Assembly (NCBI RefSeq): GCF_009827535.1
Contig: NZ_WTYN01000001.1
Coordinates: forward strand, 1,116,001-1,180,000
Length of the DNA stretch: 64,000 nucleotides
Reading direction: 5' to 3'
From: Qipengyuania oceanensis
GTDB taxonomy: Bacteria; Pseudomonadota; Alphaproteobacteria; Sphingomonadales; Sphingomonadaceae
The notes beneath the pieces are model-generated. The model did no database searches. It saw only the letters and a list, made by a program, of their open reading frames with translations, and was not told where the DNA came from. The position numbers and the translations under genes are program-made. Below, in pieces: positions 57,824-64,000 of this stretch (within the stretch, counting starts at the first letter, position 1; each line of letters starts with the position of its first letter).

Positions 57824-59404
57824 ATGAACCATCGCATTGCCGCGCTTTCGCGCATCGCCCTGTTCTCGATCGCCTGCACGCTGGCAGCCTGCGCCCAGGG
57901 CCAGACCGCGCCAACCCGTCCCGCAGTCGTCATCGCGCCGGAACGGGTCGACCTGCCTGCCGGGGTCGACCCGATCGGCCCGCAAAGTGGCATGTACGAA
58001 GGCTATGCGGTCGGCCAGGTCGTGCGGATCGTGCGATACGACGACGGGCCCGACGGCCTCAACGCCGTTATCGCGCTCGCGCCCGACATCACGGAGCAGG
58101 TCCGCCGGACGCGCGGACTGCCGCTCGCCGGCCGCACGGTGCTGGTGAAGGACAATGTCGAGACGCGCGAATTGCCGACCACGGCGGGCAGCCTGGCGCT
58201 CGAAGGCAACATGACCGGGCGCGATGCGCCGCTGATCGCGCGCCTCAGGGCTGCGGGCGGCGTGGTCATGGGCAAGACCAACCTGTCCGAATGGGCCAAC
58301 ATTCGCGACGGCAATTCGACCAGCGGCTGGAGCGCGGTGGGTGGGCTCACCCGCAATCCCCATGCGATCGACCGCAACACCTGCGGATCGTCTTCCGGCA
58401 GCGGCGCGGCGGTGGCCGCGGGATTTGCCTGGGCCGCGATCGGCACGGAAACCGACGGATCGATCACCTGCCCGGCATCGGTCAACGGCATAGTCGGCTT
58501 CAAGCCGAGCATCGGCATCGTGAGCCGGACCCATGTGGTGCCGATCAGCCATTCGCAGGATACCGCCGGCCCGATGACGCAGACGGTGCGCGATGCGGCA
58601 ATGCTGCTCGGCGCGATTGCCGGTCCCGATCCGCTCGACCGGGCAACGCTGGACGCGCCGAAGGCCACGATCGATTATGCCGCCGCGCTCGACGGTGCGA
58701 CCCTCCAGGGCAAGCGCATCGGCGTGCTGACGAATGCCATCGGCAACGACAGGCGGGTGAAGGCCGTCTTCGACCAGGCCGTCGCGGACATGGAAGCCGC
58801 CGGTGCGGTGATCGTACCCATCGATTTCGAACCGCAGGGCGAGATGTACAGCGCCGAGCTGACCGTCCTGCTCTACGAATTGCGCACCGACATGGATGCC
58901 TATCTGCAAGGCCTGCCGGGCAAGAATCTGCCGCGCTCGCTCGCCGACCTGGTCGCGTTCAACAAGGCGAATGCCGATAAGGAAATGCGCTGGTTCGGCC
59001 AGTCGCTGTTCGAGCAGGCCCTCGGCACGACGGACGAGGACGCCTACAGGCAGGCACGCGCGCTGTCGGAACGCCTGGCCGGCAAGGAAGGCATCGACAA
59101 GCTGCTGGCGGAGAATGATGTCGTTGCGCTCATCGCGCCGACCGTTGGCCCTGCATGGACCAGCGATCTCGTCAATGGCGACCATTACAACGGCTCGATC
59201 GGAGCCGGATCGCTGGCGGCCATCGCGGGCTATCCGCACCTCACCGTGCCGATGGGCGCGGTCGAGGGATTGCCGGTCGGGCTCAGCTTCATGGGCACGA
59301 AGTGGCAGGATGCAGAGATCCTGCGGCTGGGTGCAGCCTACGAAAAAGCGCGCACGGCCGCCCTTCCCACGCCGCGCTTCCGGCGGTGGTCCGGAAACGA
59401 CTGA
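57824..59404 (+). CDS. Amidase-signature lipoprotein
   Basis: A 526-residue enzyme of the amidase signature family with a lipoprotein leader (lipobox CTLAAC, Cys near 22), placing it on the periplasmic side. The triad is visible: Lys in RTVLVKDNVE, the serines in CGSSSGSGAAVAAG and GTETDGSITCPAS. Unlike GatA, it is exported and unlinked to tRNA genes. Likely substrates are small amides or peptides; the true one is unknown. It begins 74 bases after clpP2 and ends nine bases before an antiporter gene. Confidence 0.9.
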   Translation: MNHRIAALSRIALFSIACTLAACAQGQTAPTRPAVVIAPERVDLPAGVDPIGPQSGMYEGYAVGQVVRIVRYDDGPDGLNAVIALAPDITEQVRRTRGLPLAGRTVLVKDNVETRELPTTAGSLALEGNMTGRDAPLIARLRAAGGVVMGKTNLSEWANIRDGNSTSGWSAVGGLTRNPHAIDRNTCGSSSGSGAAVAAGFAWAAIGTETDGSITCPASVNGIVGFKPSIGIVSRTHVVPISHSQDTAGPMTQTVRDAAMLLGAIAGPDPLDRATLDAPKATIDYAAALDGATLQGKRIGVLTNAIGNDRRVKAVFDQAVADMEAAGAVIVPIDFEPQGEMYSAELTVLLYELRTDMDAYLQGLPGKNLPRSLADLVAFNKANADKEMRWFGQSLFEQALGTTDEDAYRQARALSERLAGKEGIDKLLAENDVVALIAPTVGPAWTSDLVNGDHYNGSIGAGSLAAIAGYPHLTVPMGAVEGLPVGLSFMGTKWQDAEILRLGAAYEKARTAALPTPRFRRWSGND

Positions 59405-59413
59405 CACGAGGCG

Positions 59414-60763
59414 ATGGAACCGCGCATCCTCCTGTTCGTGCTCTTCGGCCTCGGGCTGGTCCTTGCCGTCACGCTGGAACGCAAGCTGGCGAAATACTGG
59501 CTGTCCCTGCCGATCGTTTACGTCGCGGCGGGCTACCTGGTTTTTTCGCTGCCTCTAGGCTTGCCGCATTTCAATCCGACCGTCGACGGCTTCGATGCCC
59601 TGACGCTCGAATACGTGACCGAGTTCATCGTGATCGCGAGCCTGATGGCGGCGGGTATAGCTATCGACCGACCGGTTAGCTGGAAGAACTGGGGACAGAT
59701 CTGGCCGCTCCTGGTGATCGCCATGCCGCTGACGATCACGGCAGTGGCGCTGCTGGGTTGGTGGGCGTTGGGACTGGCCCCGGCGAGCGCGATCCTGCTC
59801 GGCGCGGCATTGGCCCCGACCGATCCGGTGCTGGCGCGAAGCGTGCAGGTGGGGCCACCGGGCGACAATGAGCGACACGATGTACGCTTCAGCCTGACGG
59901 TAGAGGCGGGCCTCAACGACGGGCTGGCCTTCCCCTTCACCTACCTCGCGATCGCGGCGGCCGGCATGGCCTCGCTAGGCATGTGGACTCTCGAATGGGC
60001 CGCGCTGGACCTGGTCTGGCGGATAGCGGCGGGCGTCCTCGTCGGCTGGCTCGTGGGCCGGGCCGGCGCCTGGTACGTTTTCGAGAGGGGCGCGGACGAG
60101 GAAATGAATGACGTCGACAGCGAGGCGCCGCGCTATTCGACGAGCGAGGGCCTCGTCGTGCTCGGCACGCTGCTGCTCGCCTACGGGCTGGCCGAAATTG
60201 TCGAGGGCTACGGCTTTCTGGCGGTGTTCGTCGGCGCGGTTACCGCGCGCCAGCGCGAGAATGCCAGCCGCTATCACAAGATCAGCCACCATTTCATCGA
60301 CCAGATCGAACAGATCGTGCTGGTCGCGGTGCTGTTCGCCTTCGGAGCCATGCTGGCGAGCGGCGTGCTCGATTCGCTTACCTGGCCCGCGGCGCTGATC
60401 GGGATCGCGCTGGTTTTCGTCATCCGGCCGATCAGCGGGCTGCTGGCCGAGGCCAACTGCGGCCTGCCGATCGTCGGCAAGCTGGCGGTCGCTTTCCTCG
60501 GCGTGCGCGGAATGGGCTCGATTTATTACCTCGCCTATGGCCAGAACCATGGTGAGTTCGCGGAACTGGGAACGCTATGGGCGACGGCCAGCTTCGCGAT
60601 CCTGCTGTCGATCGTGGTCCACGGCATCTTCGCCGGGCCGCTGATCGCATTTGCCGAGCGTCGCGGCGCGCATATCCACGCCGGGGCGGACAAGGACATG
60701 CCGAGGCTGTCCCCGCCGGAGCGGCCACGCGTCGCAGTCGATCGCGCAGCCGCACCGGAATAG
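59414..60763 (+). CDS. CPA1-family cation/proton antiporter
   Basis: A 449-residue antiporter with about 12-13 helices. The ion-binding motif is GAALAPTDPVLA, followed by VEAGLNDGLAFPF with the conserved Asn-Asp pair of electroneutral or electrogenic CPA1 antiporters. A charged loop (RGADEEMNDVDSE) breaks the middle. It exports Na+, K+ or both for protons, adding to the Mrp system. It ends three bases before the trigger-factor stop on the other strand. Confidence 0.9.
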   Translation: MEPRILLFVLFGLGLVLAVTLERKLAKYWLSLPIVYVAAGYLVFSLPLGLPHFNPTVDGFDALTLEYVTEFIVIASLMAAGIAIDRPVSWKNWGQIWPLLVIAMPLTITAVALLGWWALGLAPASAILLGAALAPTDPVLARSVQVGPPGDNERHDVRFSLTVEAGLNDGLAFPFTYLAIAAAGMASLGMWTLEWAALDLVWRIAAGVLVGWLVGRAGAWYVFERGADEEMNDVDSEAPRYSTSEGLVVLGTLLLAYGLAEIVEGYGFLAVFVGAVTARQRENASRYHKISHHFIDQIEQIVLVAVLFAFGAMLASGVLDSLTWPAALIGIALVFVIRPISGLLAEANCGLPIVGKLAVAFLGVRGMGSIYYLAYGQNHGEFAELGTLWATASFAILLSIVVHGIFAGPLIAFAERRGAHIHAGADKDMPRLSPPERPRVAVDRAAAPE

Positions 60764-60766
60764 GGC

Positions 60767-62344
60767 TTACTTCTTGGCGGCGGCCTTCTTGGCCGGAGCC
60801 TTCTTGGCGGCCGGCTTGGCATCGTCCTTCTTGGCCGCTGCCTTCTTGGCCGGGGCCTTCTTCTCGGCCTTGGCGTCGTCCTTCTTCGCCGCTGCCTTCT
60901 TGGCCGGAGCCTTCTTCTCAGCCTTCGCGTCAGCCTTCTTGTCGTCTGCCTTGTCGGCTGCGGCCTTCTTCTTGGCCGGGGCCTTCTTCTTGGCAGCGGG
61001 CTTCGCTTCCTCGGTCTCGTCGGCCTCGATCGCGGCTTCCAGTTCCTCGCGGGTCACTTCGCGCTCGGTCACTTCGGCCTGGTCGAACAGGAAGTCGACG
61101 ACCTTGTCTTCGTAAAGCGGTGCGCGCAGCTGGGCTGCAGCCATCGGCTCGGACTGGACGTACTGGATGAAGCGTTCGCGATCTTCCGGACGATACTGCT
61201 GGGCCGCCTGCTGGATCAGCATCGACATTTCCTGGTTCGAGACCTGAACGCCGTTTTCCTGGCCGATTTCGGACAGCAGCAGGCCAAGACGCACGCGGCG
61301 CTCGGCGATGCGGCGGTAATCGTCCTTCTCCGCCTCGATTTCCTTGAGTGCGGCCTCCGGATCGTCTTCGCGAGCGGCTTCCTGCTGCAGCTGCGCCCAG
61401 ATCTGGTCGAATTCCGCATCGACCATGCTCTCGGGCACGGGGAAGTCGTGGCCGGCCGCGAGCGTGTCGAGCAGCTGGCGCTTCATCTGCGTGCGGGTCA
61501 GGCCGTTGGTTTCCTGCTCCAGCTGGCCGCGCATCAGGCCCTTGAGCTGCTCGAGATCCTGAAGACCCATATTCTTCGCGAGCTCGTCGTCGATGACCAT
61601 CTCGGTCTCGGTCTTGACGGCCTTGACCACGATGTCGAAGGTCGCTTCCTGGCCCTTGAGATCTGCGGCCGGGTAATCTGCCGGGAACGTGACGGTGATG
61701 GTCTTCTCATCGCCTGCCTTCACGCCGGTCAGCTGCTCCTCGAAGCCGGGGATGAACTGGCCCGAACCGAGCACCAGCGGGGCATCTTCGGCCTTGCCGC
61801 CGTCGAACTCGACGCCGTCGAGCTTGCCGGTGAAGTCGATGATCACCTGGTCGCCTTCGGCGGCCTTCTTCGACTTGGGGGCGTCCTTGTAGCTCTTCTG
61901 GCCTTCGGCGAGCCGCGCGACGGCTTCGTCGACCTGCTCGTCGCTGACCGGAACGGTCAGGCGTTCGAGTTTGAGGCCGTCGAGGGTCGGGGTCTCTACC
62001 TTGGGCAGCACTTCCATGTCGACCGTCAGGACCGCGTCCTTGCCGTCCTCATAGCCTTCGCCGAGGTCGATCTTGGGCTGCATCGCCGGGCGCAGTTCCT
62101 TCGAAGTCATCAGTTCGTCGACCGATTCGCGGATCGTGTCGTTGACTGCCTGCGCGTGGATCTGCTCGCCGTGCATCTTCTTGACGAGGTTGGCCGGAAC
62201 CTTGCCGGGCCGGAAGCCGGGCATTTTCACCTGCGGGGCGATCTTCTTGATCTCGCTGTCGACCCGCGCCGCGATCTCGTCGGCGGTGATCGTCAACTGA
62301 TAGCCGCGCTTGAGACCTTCGTTGGTGGTTTCCTTGATCTGCAT
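60767..62344 (-). CDS. tig: Trigger factor with long Lys/Ala-rich tail
   Basis: A ribosome-bound chaperone and isomerase of 525 residues. The ribosome-docking loop is GFRPGKVP (43-50), a PPIase domain lies at about 155-245, and a helical C-terminal domain ends near residue 447. Residues 448-525 are an added Ala/Lys/Pro tail of 78 residues with tandem units like KKAPAKKAAAKK, resembling histone H1. E. coli trigger factor has 432 residues and no such tail. Stop at 60767; it faces the antiporter gene. The tail probably binds RNA or DNA, which is inference. Confidence 0.95.
   Translation of the reverse strand: MQIKETTNEGLKRGYQLTITADEIAARVDSEIKKIAPQVKMPGFRPGKVPANLVKKMHGEQIHAQAVNDTIRESVDELMTSKELRPAMQPKIDLGEGYEDGKDAVLTVDMEVLPKVETPTLDGLKLERLTVPVSDEQVDEAVARLAEGQKSYKDAPKSKKAAEGDQVIIDFTGKLDGVEFDGGKAEDAPLVLGSGQFIPGFEEQLTGVKAGDEKTITVTFPADYPAADLKGQEATFDIVVKAVKTETEMVIDDELAKNMGLQDLEQLKGLMRGQLEQETNGLTRTQMKRQLLDTLAAGHDFPVPESMVDAEFDQIWAQLQQEAAREDDPEAALKEIEAEKDDYRRIAERRVRLGLLLSEIGQENGVQVSNQEMSMLIQQAAQQYRPEDRERFIQYVQSEPMAAAQLRAPLYEDKVVDFLFDQAEVTEREVTREELEAAIEADETEEAKPAAKKKAPAKKKAAADKADDKKADAKAEKKAPAKKAAAKKDDAKAEKKAPAKKAAAKKDDAKPAAKKAPAKKAAAKK
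60770..61003 (-). repeat. Tandem 54-base repeats coding the trigger factor tail
   Basis: Near-identical units of about 18 codons (starting DAKAEKKAPAKK) occur two to three times, with shorter Lys-Ala variants around them. Such repeats change length by slippage, so the tail length may differ between strains. Confidence 0.8.
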
Positions 62345-62407
62345 GGTGAAACGTCGTGCCTTTTTTCAAAAATCTCGTCAGTTGTCGATTGGGCTGCGGC
62401 GGCGGGC

Positions 62408-62492
62408 TGGTGCGGGCGAAGGGACTCGAACCCCCACATCTTTCGATACTGGTACCTAAAACCAGCGCGTCTACCAGTTCCGCCACGCCCGC
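62408..62492 (-). tRNA. tRNA-Leu (anticodon UAG), CCA encoded
   Basis: An 85-base class II tRNA. The acceptor stem GCGGGCG (5' end at 62492) pairs with CGCCCGC (62418-62412), followed by A and encoded CCA. The anticodon arm CTGGT-TTTAGGT-ACCAG gives anticodon TAG at 62458-62456. A short variable arm and GGTTCGAGTCC T arm follow. It lies between the trigger factor gene and the DUF3297 gene. Confidence 0.95.
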
Positions 62493-62616
62493 TAGCCCGA
62501 ACGAAGCCGCGCCAAGGCGGGGCCTTCGCGTCAAGGATGCGCCCCTTAAAGACGCCCGCACGAAAGGGCAAGCGCACAGTCTTGCCGCGAGCGGGTTTGC
62601 GCTCTAACGGGCGCAC

Positions 62617-62937
62617 ATGAGCGACGAACAGACTTCCGACACCACCGGCGAAACGACCAAGGCGAACGAGCCCTCGGACGTGCCGCCCGACCGTCTGTCG
62701 GTGAATTTCAAGAGCGAACATTTCGATTCCGACGTCCTGCAGCGCGGTGTGCGCATCAAGTTCAAGGGAACCGAGCGGACCAATATCGAGGAATATTCGA
62801 TCTCCGAAGGCTGGGTGCGCGTGCAGGCCGGCAAGACGATGGACCGCAAGGGCAACCCGCTGACCATCAAACTGAATGGCCCCGTCGAAGCCTGGTACGA
62901 CGACCTCGGCGACGACCCGCCGGTCGCCAAAGCCTGA
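62617..62937 (+). CDS. DUF3297 family protein
   Basis: A 106-residue soluble protein. [38 protein letters not shown] and [16 protein letters not shown] match the DUF3297 family, which is widespread in proteobacteria and lacks a known function. The first 25 residues are Thr/Glu-rich and probably disordered. It lies 58 bases upstream of der and may be cotranscribed. Confidence 0.9.
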   Translation: MSDEQTSDTTGETTKANEPSDVPPDRLSVNFKSEHFDSDVLQRGVRIKFKGTERTNIEEYSISEGWVRVQAGKTMDRKGNPLTIKLNGPVEAWYDDLGDDPPVAKA

Positions 62938-62995
62938 CCTTACCGACCCACCAGCCTTGCCAAGCGGGCCCGGAGGGGCCACCTCCCGATCCGCA

Positions 62996-64000
62996 ATGAG
63001 TGCCCAAGTCATCATCATCGGCCGACCCAACGTCGGCAAGTCCACGCTGTTCAACCGGCTGGTCGGCAAGAAGCTTGCGCTGGTCGACGACCAGGGCGGC
63101 GTTACCCGGGACCGGCGGATGGGCGACGCGTTTCTCGCCGGCATGCCGTTCACCGTGATCGACACGGCCGGTTGGGAGGATGACGATCCCGAAACCCTGC
63201 CCGGCCGGATGCGCAAGCAGACCGAGGTCAGCGTCGAAGGTGCCGACGCGGCGCTGTTCGTGATCGATTCGCGTGCCGGGATTACCCCGCTCGACGAGGA
63301 AATCGCCCGCTGGCTGCGCCAGCAGGACGTGCCCGTCGTGATGGTTGCCAATAAGGCAGAGGGCAAGGCCGGGGACGGCGGCATCATGGATGCCTTCGCG
63401 CTCGGCTTCGGCGACCCGGTTCCGCTCAGCGCCGAGCATGGCGAAGGCGTTGCCGACCTGTTCGATGCGCTGTGGCCGATCATCGGCGAGAAGGCGGAAG
63501 GCGGCCAGGACGATGGCGATGGCGATGCCGCTGGCGAGGACGACGAGGACGCGCCGCTCGGTCCGCTCAAGCTGGCGATCGTCGGCCGACCCAATGCGGG
63601 CAAGTCGACGCTGATCAACCAGATGCTGGGCGAAGATCGGTTACTGACCGGCCCGGAAGCCGGGATCACCCGCGATTCGATCGCGGTCGACTGGCAGTGG
63701 ACCAATCCGGCGAACGGGGAGACCCGCGACATCCGGCTGATCGACACGGCCGGCATGCGCAAGAAACGCAACGTGGTCGAAAAACTGGAAAAGCTGTCCG
63801 TCGCCGACGCGCGCCGCGCAGTCGACTTCGCCGAAGTGGTCGTCCTGCTGCTCGATGCGACGCAAGGGCTCGAGCACCAGGATCTCAAGATCGCCAGCAT
63901 GGTCCTGGAAGAAGGCCGTGCGCTGATGGTCGCGATCAACAAGTGGGACATCGCCGAAAATGCCAGCAGCCTGTTCAACGGCATCCGCGAGGCGCTGAAC
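62996..64000 (+). CDS. der: Ribosome-biogenesis GTPase Der/EngA (cut by window edge)
   Basis: First 335 residues of a double-GTPase that helps assemble the 50S subunit. G domain 1 shows GRPNVGKST (G1), DTAGW (G3) and a NKAE G4 that replaces NKxD ([10 protein letters not shown]). An acidic linker ([18 protein letters not shown]) precedes G domain 2, with [14 protein letters not shown] and NKWD. The rest of G2 and the KH domain are outside. [14 protein letters not shown] gives the start at 62996. Confidence 0.96.
   Translation, partial: MSAQVIIIGRPNVGKSTLFNRLVGKKLALVDDQGGVTRDRRMGDAFLAGMPFTVIDTAGWEDDDPETLPGRMRKQTEVSVEGADAALFVIDSRAGITPLDEEIARWLRQQDVPVVMVANKAEGKAGDGGIMDAFALGFGDPVPLSAEHGEGVADLFDALWPIIGEKAEGGQDDGDGDAAGEDDEDAPLGPLKLAIVGRPNAGKSTLINQMLGEDRLLTGPEAGITRDSIAVDWQWTNPANGETRDIRLIDTAGMRKKRNVVEKLEKLSVADARRAVDFAEVVVLLLDATQGLEHQDLKIASMVLEEGRALMVAINKWDIAENASSLFNGIREALN

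Overview
This 64 kb window is chromosomal core DNA of a GC-rich alphaproteobacterium. The gene set points to Sphingomonadales, most likely Erythrobacteraceae: a ChpT histidine phosphotransferase, an alphaproteobacterial RpoH, the GatCAB amidotransferase, a PaiB/HAD/ATP12 cluster, a TIGR02186-type transmembrane protein beside a TauE/SafE exporter, a TorF-type porin and Cys-bearing secreted modules typical of sphingomonads. The placement is inferred from gene content only. I see no insertion sequence, integrase, prophage or CRISPR array. Coding density is high and no stretch over about 300 bases lacks a gene or RNA.

Layout. 1-4 kb (minus): clpB, cut by the window edge, and a HerA-like ATPase. 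4-9 kb (plus): a penicillin-acylase-family hydrolase, then small exported proteins and two lipoproteins. 9-13.7 kb (minus): trmL, gatB-gatA-gatC, an FKBP isomerase and rpsU. 13.8-17.6 kb (plus): six genes joined by overlapping stop/start codons (crcB, an RluC-type synthase, a PaiB-like protein, a HAD hydrolase, a small membrane protein, an ATP12-type assembly factor). 17.6-21.2 kb (minus): an Mla-type lipid transport operon. 21.3-24.9 kb (plus): valS-queE. 24.9-40 kb (minus): a HerA ATPase, a TIGR02186 protein with TauE/SafE, an NfrA/NfrB-like exopolysaccharide pair, a nine-gene Mrp-type cation/proton antiporter operon, glyoxalase I and a TorF porin. 40.3-46.7 kb (plus): a phosphoesterase coupled to ugd, and a trypsin-like autotransporter. 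46.7-47.1 kb: RNase P RNA (minus). 47.2-49.9 kb (minus): a membrane protein, an AmpD-type amidase, chpT and a JAMM peptidase. 49.9-54.3 kb (plus): rluD, rpoH, mtgA, a CDF transporter and an exported protein. 54.4-57 kb (minus): an NTF2-like protein, clpX and clpP. 57-64 kb: a second clpP, a lipoprotein amidase, a CPA1 antiporter, trigger factor (minus) with a histone-like tail, tRNA-Leu (minus), a DUF3297 protein and der, cut by the window edge.

Themes. Protein quality control is strongly represented (clpB, rpoH, clpX, two clpP genes, trigger factor, FKBP), with candidate heat-shock promoters at clpB and between the clpP genes. Envelope functions form the second theme: Mla transport, MtgA, an amidase, TorF, an autotransporter, Ugd and NfrAB. 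Many adjacent genes overlap by ATGA or TGATG. Two such junctions appear to have lost the ATG and carry ATA or ATT instead. The best leads for new biology are a pair of exported modules that are separate near 7 kb but fused near 54 kb, the NfrAB-like pair without the usual c-di-GMP module, and the non-canonical starts.
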